A stretch of 57,170 nt of DNA from Candidatus Saccharimonadota bacterium (GTDB taxonomy: Bacteria > Patescibacteriota > Saccharimonadia > Saccharimonadales > Saccharimonadaceae): positions 1 to 57,170 of the forward strand of contig JAUMWY010000003.1 in assembly GCA_030529385.1 (NCBI GenBank), in the 5' to 3' direction. The translations under genes and the position numbers were made by a program. Every line of letters starts with the position of its first letter. The stretch's first letter is position 1. Under the pieces are notes generated by a model that had not been told where the DNA came from, ran no database searches, and saw only the letters and a list, made by a program, of their open reading frames with translations. Of this stretch, positions 24,327 to 31,889 are shown piece after piece.

Positions 24327-24437
24327 CTAGTTACCTTTCCCGTAGCTTTTAATAGTGGAGTACTGCCAGCCCGCTACGATGGCAGTGGTGGCGGCGTCTA
24401 TCTTGACTTTTACATCTTCTTTGAGCGAAAACACCAC
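24327..24437 (-). CDS. Possible 36-residue protein between the gpV-like and coat genes
   Basis: A GTG-started frame (GTG 24437 or 24434) encodes a short protein with a charged start (VVFSLKEDVKVKIDAATTAI) and ends 6 nt before the coat ATG. Its first half is matched by a frame in the left copy (VSLPEENAKVEINA), which argues for real coding, but no ribosome binding site is seen. Confidence 0.35.
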   Translation of the reverse strand: MVFSLKEDVKVKIDAATTAIVAGWQYSTIKSYGKGN

Positions 24438-24770
24438 TAGAGAACAAAAAGAGAACTACAGCGATGCTTCTTTGGCAACAGAGCTGTCGATGAGTGCCAG
24501 TTGTTCGCTAGTGATGAAATGGTTCTGGTGGTATGCTTTGCCGTTTGGCATAATCCATGAGATGACCAAAACATGGTAAGGTTTGCCAGCCTTAGAAGTA
24601 CGAGTTTCGGCGTAGATGCGTGAAACATGCGAAATGATGTTGTCGGCGTTAGTTGGGGTAGTGGTAGATCCAGTCATGATTTTTATCCTTTCTGGAGTTA
24701 AAATTACTTTGTAGCTATGACTGTATCATCGTAACACAAATAAATCTATAGTGTCGCACAATATATCTTT
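24400..24770 (-). repeat. gpV-like gene cassette (right copy of the duplicated segment)
   Basis: This is the homologue of 18735-19105, in the same orientation and about 5.66 kb away. It includes the upstream CTATAGTGTCGCACAATATATC box (24748-24769), the small gene 24456-24677 and the motif AGAACAAAAAGAGAACTAC (24441-24459). If the two copies recombined, they would release a 5.7-kb circle, a normal inovirus genome size. Confidence 0.65.
24456..24677 (-). CDS. Small gpV-like (possible single-strand DNA-binding) protein
   Basis: The 73-residue protein is the first gene of the prophage operon, with AGAAAGGAT upstream. Its centre, RTSKAGKPYHVLVIS followed by PNGK, recalls the SRQGKPY segment of M13 gene V protein, and its size and place fit a gpV-type ssDNA-binding protein that coats replicating phage DNA. 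This rests on a short resemblance and context. A diverged copy lies at 18815-19012. Confidence 0.55.
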   Translation of the reverse strand: MTGSTTTPTNADNIISHVSRIYAETRTSKAGKPYHVLVISWIMPNGKAYHQNHFITSEQLALIDSSVAKEASL

Positions 24771-25208
24771 TACGCATTAATATGATGTAGCAATTAGATG
24801 CATCAGCATACCTATATGAGGACTGCTAGACACCAGTCAAATCAGGCAGTAGGGGGCTTGTACTTCTTTTTTCTCGCGCCGCGATTCTTTTTTGCACACT
24901 ATCACGCCACGTAAACAATTACTTATAATGCACGACCTCATCACCACTCACGGATACACTCGGCAATATATAGTTTTTTACAACAATAGCAAGCCGTAGA
25001 CTTTTCCACATTATTGAGGCATTGGTTGTCGCATTTGACTTTTTTCTATTTTTATTCCCCTGCTTCCCTATTTTACCATTCCCTAATATTTGACTTTTCG
25101 TATTTTTTATATTGAAATATATATTCTCAGGCTATCCGCAAATAGAACAAAAAGCGAACTAACGCCAGTGGGGCAGCTTGCCCGCCCCCTCCCATAGCTC
25201 GCTCAATT
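24770..25208. other. AT-rich non-coding stretch at the right prophage end
   Basis: No gene with a usable start and ribosome binding site is seen on either strand in this 440-bp stretch. It holds GACTG/CAGTC inverted repeats near 24822-24840, several AAAAGTCAA-like repeats (about 25037-25045 and 25088-25096), and the AGAACAAAAAGCGAACTAA motif (25144-25162). A GGGCA/TGCCC hairpin just before the ftsQ stop could terminate ftsQ transcription. Confidence 0.5.
25144..25162. repeat. Candidate attachment repeat (right end); partner at 18772-18790
   Basis: AGAACAAAAAGCGAACTAA here differs by one base from the copy at 18772-18790, and a more diverged copy lies at 24441-24459. The outer two bracket all prophage genes at a distance of 6,372 bp. 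It could be the attL/attR core or a terminator shared by each cassette. Confidence 0.45.
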
Positions 25209-26141
25209 CTACTGATAAAACACCCGCTGATCAACGCGCACATCAATATAGCTCGGCGTACGCTGATGCTTTTTAAGAAAAGCAATTGCACGCATCGCCT
25301 GCTTTACCTGAGCCTTCGCACCCCGCTCTGCTGTCATCTTGATAGCATACGGCAATCCTTCAACCTTCAGCTCCAGCTGACGCACCGTATGTGGCGGCAA
25401 TACCGCCTCTGTCACTTTCATATGACGCTGCTGCAACTGCGCCACGGCCTGCCCTAGAAAACCCAAAAATTGGCGATTGATCACCTCTTGGCCGGCTGAC
25501 GCTGGAATACCGCTCTGATCTTTGACGATTACCGATGGCGTCGCAAAATAATTCCGCTCAAATGTCACACCATCGTCGTCCACGAAATACGTATGCTGGC
25601 CCGACGACCACTGAGCGAGCGGCTGACGAAATGTCAGCTTTAACCGCGCCGCCAACACGCCGCGCGACTCAACCCGAATAGTTTTCACCTCTGGCGCGTG
25701 CTCCAGAAAGAAGCTCTTCAGTTCGTTAGCCTGCAGCAATGGCAAGAATCGCTCCGATGGACGACCGGTATAATAACGCTGCAATATTGCTGTGTAGCGA
25801 TCCGTATGTTTAGCGCTGGCCGCATCAGGCGTTTGGACGGTAATAGTACCAGCAATCTGCGTTAGCAAGGCAGTTGCCGCAATCAGTATCGCTATCGTGA
25901 TTGCCGCCGCGCGCAGCAGCTTCGTACGGCGCTGTGTAGTCATGTGTGATAGTAAGCGCGCTGATGTTTCCGCTGGCGAACTACTATGGCGCGTATTCAG
26001 CGTGCGGTGGCGGCGATAGGCGCCGTCATCAAGAGGCGTCGCTTCCTTCTGCGCCAACACCTGCGCCCGACGCCGCGACACAAAGACTTCCGAATCACTG
26101 CTCGGCGGCGTTTTTTTTGAGAATGGCAACGTTATTTTCAC
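25209..26141 (-). CDS. ftsQ: Cell division protein FtsQ/DivIB
   Basis: FtsQ/DivIB joins early and late divisome proteins. The 310-residue protein has a basic cytoplasmic N-terminus of about 75 residues, one membrane helix (about 76-97), a POTRA-like domain (about 100-170, here with the LERVAARL-type strand seen as RVESRGVLAARLKLTFRQP), and a beta domain with HTYFVDDDGVTF. It is the last gene of the dcw cluster; its GTG start overlaps the murG stop (GTGA). Assignment rests on topology and position, as FtsQ sequences diverge quickly. Confidence 0.8.
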   Translation of the reverse strand: MKITLPFSKKTPPSSDSEVFVSRRRAQVLAQKEATPLDDGAYRRHRTLNTRHSSSPAETSARLLSHMTTQRRTKLLRAAAITIAILIAATALLTQIAGTITVQTPDAASAKHTDRYTAILQRYYTGRPSERFLPLLQANELKSFFLEHAPEVKTIRVESRGVLAARLKLTFRQPLAQWSSGQHTYFVDDDGVTFERNYFATPSVIVKDQSGIPASAGQEVINRQFLGFLGQAVAQLQQRHMKVTEAVLPPHTVRQLELKVEGLPYAIKMTAERGAKAQVKQAMRAIAFLKKHQRTPSYIDVRVDQRVFYQ

Positions 26142-27295
26142 CTGCCCTGCCCCTGTATCACTGACAGTATCATTTCTGCCATTTCAGCAGCCGCATCCGG
26201 CTTAGCAAACGCCGCAAAATGACAGCTTAAATCGCGCCGGATTTGTGGCGCCCGCAGTACATTGACCACTGTTTTTGCTAGCACTAGTTCATCGTTGGCA
26301 ATTGCCGCCTCGTCCACCACAATTGCCGCCAACGCGTCCTGATACACCTTGGCGTTCTTTAGCTGATGACCAGCTGTCAGCTGCCTATTCGGCACAATAA
26401 TGGTCGGACGCGCTAGTGCAGCCAACTCAAGCAGTGTCGTCGCCCCAGCTCGCGTTACCACCACGTCAGCCGCTGCCAACACTCGTGCCATACCATCATG
26501 CACAAAGGCCTGCAGACGCCAACCATCTTGCGGCTCAGTGCGATCCACTAGCTCCTGATATTGATGCGTACCCGACACTAAAAATAGCGACGCCTCATCA
26601 AGAATCATTTCACGACCAGCCACAATCGCATTATTCAAGCGCACCGCCCCGAGACCGCCGCCTGTCACCACTACTAGTGGCCGCGACGGGTCAAAGCCAA
26701 GTTGCTGCTTTAGTTCACGCCGCTCCGCCTCAGTATACTGCCGAAATTCCGCCGCCACTGGGATGCCGACATATGCCGCTTTATCGGCCGGATATGAGTA
26801 ATATTCCAGCGGCGCGCCAGTGCCAATTTTCGCCGCAAACGGCGCCAGCAGACGGTTTGTCAAGCCAGGATGCGCATCAGAATCATGCAGCACCAGCGGA
26901 ATGCGCAGCAGCCGTGCCGCATAACCGACCGGCAGGCAGACATAGCCACCCTTGATGAAAATCACATCCGGCCGCCACCATAGCAGCTTCCAGAAACTTT
27001 GCAAAAAGCCCGCCAGTACCTTGGCTGCATCCATGATGTTTGGCAGCAGCGTGCCAGGATGAAGTTGCTGCCAGAGGCTCATGCCATGATAGCGCCGCAA
27101 CTTCCCCGCTGCAATCATGTGAACTGGGATTGATGGATCAAGTTTTGCAACAAGCCGCTTAGCATTTGGTCCGAATTTCTTATCGCACCAAAAACGCAGT
27201 TCATACTTGCCGCTTTTTTGTAATTCGCTAAAAACTGCCACGACCGGCGTAACGTGTCCGCCCGAGCCGCCGCCGACTGCCAAGATTCTTGCCAT
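26138..27295 (-). CDS. murG: UDP-GlcNAc:lipid I N-acetylglucosaminyltransferase MurG
   Basis: MurG converts lipid I to lipid II on the inner membrane face. The 385-residue GT-B protein begins with the diagnostic ILAVGGGSGGHVTPV (4-18), has the KGGYVCLPVGYAA segment (about 118-130), and a C-terminal domain with VVTGGGLGA and RAGATTLLELAALARPTIIVP, the UDP-GlcNAc site. The start cannot be moved downstream without losing the first glycine loop, so it truly overlaps the end of ftsW. Confidence 0.95.
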   Translation of the reverse strand: MARILAVGGGSGGHVTPVVAVFSELQKSGKYELRFWCDKKFGPNAKRLVAKLDPSIPVHMIAAGKLRRYHGMSLWQQLHPGTLLPNIMDAAKVLAGFLQSFWKLLWWRPDVIFIKGGYVCLPVGYAARLLRIPLVLHDSDAHPGLTNRLLAPFAAKIGTGAPLEYYSYPADKAAYVGIPVAAEFRQYTEAERRELKQQLGFDPSRPLVVVTGGGLGAVRLNNAIVAGREMILDEASLFLVSGTHQYQELVDRTEPQDGWRLQAFVHDGMARVLAAADVVVTRAGATTLLELAALARPTIIVPNRQLTAGHQLKNAKVYQDALAAIVVDEAAIANDELVLAKTVVNVLRAPQIRRDLSCHFAAFAKPDAAAEMAEMILSVIQGQGR

Positions 27296-28520
27296 CGCCT
27301 GCCTCCTCCGTTATTGGTTGATGTGTCGTATACGCAGATAACTGAAATACCAAACCAAGTGCCGCCGCAATAAACAACATACTCGTACCGCCGTAGCTCA
27401 ATAGTGGCAGCGGAATACCAGTCAGCGGGAACACGCCCGTCATTGCTGCCACATTCATCACCACATGCGAACCAACCCAGCCAAACACACCAGCCGCCAC
27501 TAATCGCAGGCGCATATCTGGCAGTCGCGCCGCCACCCGCAAGAGGGACAGAAGGAGTGCCGTGAATAGCGCCAAAATCACCACCAGCCCCACAAAGCCG
27601 AAGGTTTCTCCCATCACTGCGAAAATTGAGTCATTGATCGCTTCCGGCAAATAGCCGGTCGCCTGCACACTCTTGCCAATGCCAAGCCCCATCAGCCCGC
27701 CCGAGCCAATGGCGATATAGGCCTGGCGAATATGGTAGTCATTATCGTCAGCCGACTGCGAATGGTTACTGTCGGACTTTAGAAAGGTCATCACGCGCTC
27801 CACGCGGTGCGGCGAAGAAATTGTCAGCAATACCGCCCCAATGGCCAGCGCGCCGGTAATTTTGCCGATAATCGCCCATTTCATCCCCGACGCCACTAAA
27901 ATCGCTAGCACAATCGCCACCAGCGAAATACCAGTCCCCAAATCCTTTTGTAGTACCACCACCACACCCAGCGCCGTCACCATAGCAACCCCAAGCGGCA
28001 CCAGCGTTTCTTGAATATCATTAATCTTCCCTTGGGCGGCCCGCTGCCCCAAAAAGCCCGCCACAAACACCAGTGCACCAAACTTGAGCAATTCTGACGG
28101 CTGAAAACTGCCAAGACCACCGAGATAAAACCAACGATAGGCGCCGTTCGTCTCCCTGGCGATCGACAAGTGCAGCACCGCACCAGCAACGACAAGCAGT
28201 AAACTCAGCACAACGCCAGCAATAAACAGCTGTCGCGGCAGCCGGTCAGTAAACCAACGATATGGGATAATGGCGCAAGCTGCAAACGCCGCCACCGACA
28301 CAGCAACGCTAATCAGCTGCTTATTAAAGAAAAACATATCACCGTAATTCGTGCCATAAGCGTGGTTCATCACATTCGCCCGTTGCGGCCCCAGCGCATA
28401 CATCACCACTAGTCCAAGCAGCAACAATAGTCCGACAAACAGCACAATCTGATACGCCGGACGATGCCGACGCGGCTGATGTGGCGCAGCAACCGACTGA
28501 GGCGAGTGTTGCCTACGCAA
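27228..28520 (-). CDS. ftsW: FtsW/RodA-type peptidoglycan glycosyltransferase (SEDS)
   Basis: SEDS proteins polymerise lipid II at the septum together with a class B PBP. The 430-residue protein has about ten membrane spans, a SEDS core with QPSELLKFGALVF (about 140-152), LQKDLGTG (about 190-197), and the C-terminal GIPLPLLSYGGTSML (about 373-387). Its tail of about 22 residues is encoded in a second frame over the start of murG (68-nt overlap). It overlaps the mraY stop by 8 nt. Placement beside ftsI and murG supports FtsW over RodA. Confidence 0.92.
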   Translation of the reverse strand: MRRQHSPQSVAAPHQPRRHRPAYQIVLFVGLLLLLGLVVMYALGPQRANVMNHAYGTNYGDMFFFNKQLISVAVSVAAFAACAIIPYRWFTDRLPRQLFIAGVVLSLLLVVAGAVLHLSIARETNGAYRWFYLGGLGSFQPSELLKFGALVFVAGFLGQRAAQGKINDIQETLVPLGVAMVTALGVVVVLQKDLGTGISLVAIVLAILVASGMKWAIIGKITGALAIGAVLLTISSPHRVERVMTFLKSDSNHSQSADDNDYHIRQAYIAIGSGGLMGLGIGKSVQATGYLPEAINDSIFAVMGETFGFVGLVVILALFTALLLSLLRVAARLPDMRLRLVAAGVFGWVGSHVVMNVAAMTGVFPLTGIPLPLLSYGGTSMLFIAAALGLVFQLSAYTTHQPITEEAGDGKNLGSRRRLGRTRYAGRGSF

Positions 28521-29550
28521 TGTAGCCTCCCGACAACGCCAACACGAAACCGATACAGGCCATCACACAAGCAATCACCCAAAATCGCATCGTCACCTTT
28601 ACCTCTGGCCAGCCTTTCGCCTCCAGATGGTGATGAATCGGCGCCGAAATAAACACCTTCCGCCCGAAAAACTTCTTACTGAAAATCTGCACCGCACTAG
28701 AGCCAGCCTCAACGACGAATAGCAATCCGATAACTGGCAACAGCAGCAGTGTATTTGTCAGCATCGCCACCACGCCAAGCGCTGCGCCATAGGCGAAACT
28801 GCCAACATCCCCCATGAAAAATCGGGCTGGATAGATATTAAACCACAAGTAACTCAACAGCACCCCGACGACCGTAAAGCAGAAACCGGCCATCAATACA
28901 TTACCCTGCAGCAGCGCAATCACGCCGAAAGTGACGAAACTGATCGCCAACAGCCCGCCGGCCAAACCGTCTAGCCCATCAGAAATATTCACCGCATTGC
29001 CCGTCGCCACCACCGTAAAGGCGAATAACGGCACAATCAGCCAGCTAATATGCACATCGCCCACAAACGGCACATAAAAAGCGTCAACCCCGAGCTTGAC
29101 GAAGAAGAACCAACCCAGCACCAACCCAAGCAGCGTCACAAGCGCAAACTTCACCGGACTACGCAGACCAGCCACACCACTGCCATCACCACGAATATTA
29201 ATAACATCATCAATCAGGCCAACCGCCCCGCCGCCGATGAGCGCCGCTAGCGGCAGCCAAGTCTGCGCCCGATCAAGATTCCACAGCAGCGTCACGACCG
29301 TCACCGACACCACACCAATCACCCCCGCCATCGTCGGAACATTGCGGCGGAATTTCGCAGCATGAAGCTTAGTGAACACTTTCAGCTCCTTGCCATCAGT
29401 GCTAGCTGAACGCTGCCGCTTCCAGAACCGATAGCGATACGCAAAGAACGTATACACTGGCGTCAGCAGCATAGCGAAGAGAAACGCCACAACGCTCAAA
29501 ATCAAAATATGCGTCATTTCATTGGTCAGAGATTGTAGTGAATTATTCAT
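28513..29550 (-). CDS. mraY: Phospho-N-acetylmuramoyl-pentapeptide transferase MraY
   Basis: MraY attaches phospho-MurNAc-pentapeptide to undecaprenyl phosphate to form lipid I. The 345-residue polytopic protein has NVPTMAGV (about 69-76), the DD pair of GLIDDVINI, the nucleotide-binding NAVNISDGLDGLAGG, FMGDVGSFAYGA, and the PIHHHLEAKGW motif near the C-terminus. It is in operon order between ftsI and ftsW. Confidence 0.95.
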   Translation of the reverse strand: MNNSLQSLTNEMTHILILSVVAFLFAMLLTPVYTFFAYRYRFWKRQRSASTDGKELKVFTKLHAAKFRRNVPTMAGVIGVVSVTVVTLLWNLDRAQTWLPLAALIGGGAVGLIDDVINIRGDGSGVAGLRSPVKFALVTLLGLVLGWFFFVKLGVDAFYVPFVGDVHISWLIVPLFAFTVVATGNAVNISDGLDGLAGGLLAISFVTFGVIALLQGNVLMAGFCFTVVGVLLSYLWFNIYPARFFMGDVGSFAYGAALGVVAMLTNTLLLLPVIGLLFVVEAGSSAVQIFSKKFFGRKVFISAPIHHHLEAKGWPEVKVTMRFWVIACVMACIGFVLALSGGYIA

Positions 29551-31301
29551 GAGTCGCTCCTTGGTGGCAATTTCATATAATCGATCATCCAGTTAGAAAT
29601 GTCGGTAAAAATTGGCGAGGCATGCACACTTCCCTCAAGAGCAATGCCTCGGCCCGGCGCCGCCACTCGTATCATTATGACATACTCCGGCTTATCTGCG
29701 CCACCATAACCAAGGTATGTACCGGCGGTTTCTCGCTTGGTGTATGTACCGTCAACCAATAACTCGGCCGTACCAGTTTTACCGCCAATTTGATAACCCG
29801 GCCGATCACCATTGCCAACAAAGAACGAGTGCCGTGTCACATCAAGCATCTGCCGCATTGTTGCCGAAGTCTCGGGACTAATCGTCCGCCGAACCGGTCG
29901 TGGCGCTACTGCCTTCAGCAACTTGTGCTCCGGTGTCATAACGCCCGCTACGACGGTTGGGCGATAGTACTCACCGCCATTCACCACCGAACAAAATGCC
30001 GCTGCCACCTGCAGCGTCGTAATATTCATACCCTGACCAAACGTCATATTGGCGTAACGCACTTCATTGCCCTCAACTGAATCAGGGCCATGTATAATGC
30101 CATCCGTTTCGGCCATTTCAATACCAGTCGCCGTACCAAAGCCAAATCGATGGTGGAAATAATCATATATTGTTCGCCGACCCTCAGTCGTAATGCGCTC
30201 GCCATTACCAAGCCGCCGACCGACAGTCGTTGTGCCAACATTATGCGAATTATTCAGCGCCTGTTGCATCGTCAGCGTCCCAACTTGACCACGCACCGCA
30301 TTACAAATTGTCCGGTCGCCAACCTTAGTGCAGTCACTATTGTAATAGGTTGAGCTTGGCGTAATCACCCCTCTATCAATACCTGTTGCCATCGTAAAGG
30401 TCTTAATGATTGACGCTGGTTCATGTGGCATCATCGTGATTGCATTAACAAAGGCCGCCGCATCCTTTGTTTTGCCATACTCACCAGGATGAAAAGTCGG
30501 ATAATTGGCCATCGCTAAGACCTGGCCGTTATTCGGATTCATCACCACCACACTACCCTCAGTGGCGTGCGCCTTTTCCATGCCACGTTTCAAAGCCGCT
30601 GCAGCATACTCCTGTACATTCCGATCCACCGACAATACGATATCCTCGCCCGCTTTTGGCTCAACCCGAATATTATCCTTACTGATTGTTAGCGGCACAT
30701 TGCGCACATCCGTCACCGTCCTCAATAGGCCATCCTGACCCTTTAGGCGCTTGTCCAAGCCGCCCTCAATACCGTACTGGCCCTTCCCTTCAGCATTGAC
30801 AAATCCCAAAACATGCGCCCCCAAATCACCTTCCGGATAGCTGCGCTTCGTGCCGCGTTGATACAACACGCCCACAAAATCCTTCTTTTTCAGCTTTTCG
30901 GCCTGGCTGCGCGTCAGATTACGTGCCAGCACCTCATATCGCGACCGCTTATTGCCCAATTGCTCTTCAGCCTTAGCCGTCATTTCGCCGCCCGCTACCT
31001 CACGCAGCGCCGCTATAATTTTGCTCCGCTCATCATCCTTTACCGCCTGCGGATCAGCGATCATCGTATACACCACTTCGTTGAGCACCACTGGCGCTGG
31101 CACTTTACCATCCATCATATAAATCGTGCCGCGCGTCGCCGGAATGACGAAATTTTTCTGCTGACTGGCCCGAGCCAAAGCCGTATACTCAGCGTGCTTA
31201 ATAATCTGTAAATAAAACAGCCGCAACACAAAAATCGCCATCACACCAAGAAGCGCGATGGCCAATATCGTTGTTCGTGAATGAGAGAGTCGCCACTGCA
31301 T
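29547..31301 (-). CDS. ftsI: Class B penicillin-binding protein FtsI/PBP2
   Basis: This transpeptidase cross-links septal peptidoglycan. The 584-residue protein has an N-terminal membrane anchor (about 10-33), a dimerisation domain, and the three penicillin-binding motifs: SIIK with active Ser near 297, SHN (in NNSHNVG), and KTG in GGKTGTAEL. No PASTA domains follow. ATGA-type overlap with mraY suggests coupled translation. Confidence 0.94.
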   Translation of the reverse strand: MQWRLSHSRTTILAIALLGVMAIFVLRLFYLQIIKHAEYTALARASQQKNFVIPATRGTIYMMDGKVPAPVVLNEVVYTMIADPQAVKDDERSKIIAALREVAGGEMTAKAEEQLGNKRSRYEVLARNLTRSQAEKLKKKDFVGVLYQRGTKRSYPEGDLGAHVLGFVNAEGKGQYGIEGGLDKRLKGQDGLLRTVTDVRNVPLTISKDNIRVEPKAGEDIVLSVDRNVQEYAAAALKRGMEKAHATEGSVVVMNPNNGQVLAMANYPTFHPGEYGKTKDAAAFVNAITMMPHEPASIIKTFTMATGIDRGVITPSSTYYNSDCTKVGDRTICNAVRGQVGTLTMQQALNNSHNVGTTTVGRRLGNGERITTEGRRTIYDYFHHRFGFGTATGIEMAETDGIIHGPDSVEGNEVRYANMTFGQGMNITTLQVAAAFCSVVNGGEYYRPTVVAGVMTPEHKLLKAVAPRPVRRTISPETSATMRQMLDVTRHSFFVGNGDRPGYQIGGKTGTAELLVDGTYTKRETAGTYLGYGGADKPEYVIMIRVAAPGRGIALEGSVHASPIFTDISNWMIDYMKLPPRSDS

Positions 31302-31335
31302 ATCGCTTACCCTTAGTATAGCAGTTTTGGGCGGT

Positions 31336-31680
31336 TTAGCGAATATGTTCGGTAGTTTCAGGCGCAGTCATCGCCGCAGCAACACTGCTATGCTTGACCT
31401 TTTCCAGCGCTGTCAATCGTGCATTCTGCACTTCAAGCTCTGACTTTTTGGCGCTCAACTCACTGAGCTGCGCATCTAGTCCTTCAGCTTCATAACTATA
31501 CGCCGTGGTTTTTGTTGCCTGCGTGAGATAAATCAGCCCTAAGATAGTAATCATCAACGCCACCAACACCGTGTGCGCGACCGTGCCGAGCTTGACTGAT
31601 GATTGAAACCGAGTCGCGTTCTGATTACGACGCATTTGAGGAGCGGCACGCCGCGAAGTGAATGTGGTGGTTGAATGCAT
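31336..31680 (-). CDS. ftsL: FtsL/DivIC-like septum protein
   Basis: The 114-residue protein has a basic N-terminus, one membrane helix (about 34-54) and a coiled coil (about 62-95: LDAQLSELSAKKSELEVQNARL). Topology, size and position between rsmH and ftsI are those of FtsL, which forms a bridge with FtsQ and DivIC/FtsB in the divisome. Sequence alone is weakly conserved in this family. Confidence 0.8.
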   Translation of the reverse strand: MHSTTTFTSRRAAPQMRRNQNATRFQSSVKLGTVAHTVLVALMITILGLIYLTQATKTTAYSYEAEGLDAQLSELSAKKSELEVQNARLTALEKVKHSSVAAAMTAPETTEHIR

Positions 31681-31792
31681 GATATATTTTATAATTTCTT
31701 TATGTTACTATGACGCACCAGCAACCCCGCCCGCTACTTAGAGCGGGGCTGCTCCGATGCATTTTCCAGGAAAATCCGTCGGACGGCGCAAA

Positions 31793-31864
31793 TTAGCCGC
31801 GGCGTACGCGTACTTCTTCTGCCTGGCTCTTGTCTTGGAAGTGTACTTTGATTTGGATTGGCAT
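31793..31864 (-). CDS. Possible 23-residue protein between rsmH and ftsL
   Basis: An ATG frame encoding MPIQIKVHFQ...EEVRVRRG has a strong GAAAGGGGAAGG site upstream, in a 210-bp gap within the dcw operon. Its stop is followed by hairpins (ATTTTCC/GGAAAAT at 31762-31776 and a GC-rich one near 31720-31750). It may be a true small protein or a leader peptide controlling downstream division genes. Unknown family. Confidence 0.4.
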   Translation of the reverse strand: MPIQIKVHFQDKSQAEEVRVRRG

Positions 31865-31889
31865 AATGGCCTTCCCCTTTCTTTTTTGT

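Larger units (their letters stand above)
18735..25162 (-). mobile_element. Filamentous phage (inovirus-like) prophage
   Basis: A 6.4-kb AT-rich block holds, in minus-strand order, a gpV-like small protein, tiny membrane and coat proteins, a 590-residue secreted pIII-like protein, further small membrane proteins, a Zot-like ATPase and an HUH Rep. This is the gene order of filamentous phages. No secretin (pIV) is present, as expected for a host without an outer membrane. No integrase is seen, so integration may use host recombinases. The motif AGAACAAAAAGCG(A/G)(A/G)CTAA occurs at 18772-18790 and 25144-25162 and may mark the ends; the exact boundaries are uncertain. Confidence 0.82.

Noticed and set aside
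24870-25010. 30-codon minus-strand ORF in the prophage right end
   Set aside because: No ribosome binding site and no similarity to the left copy.
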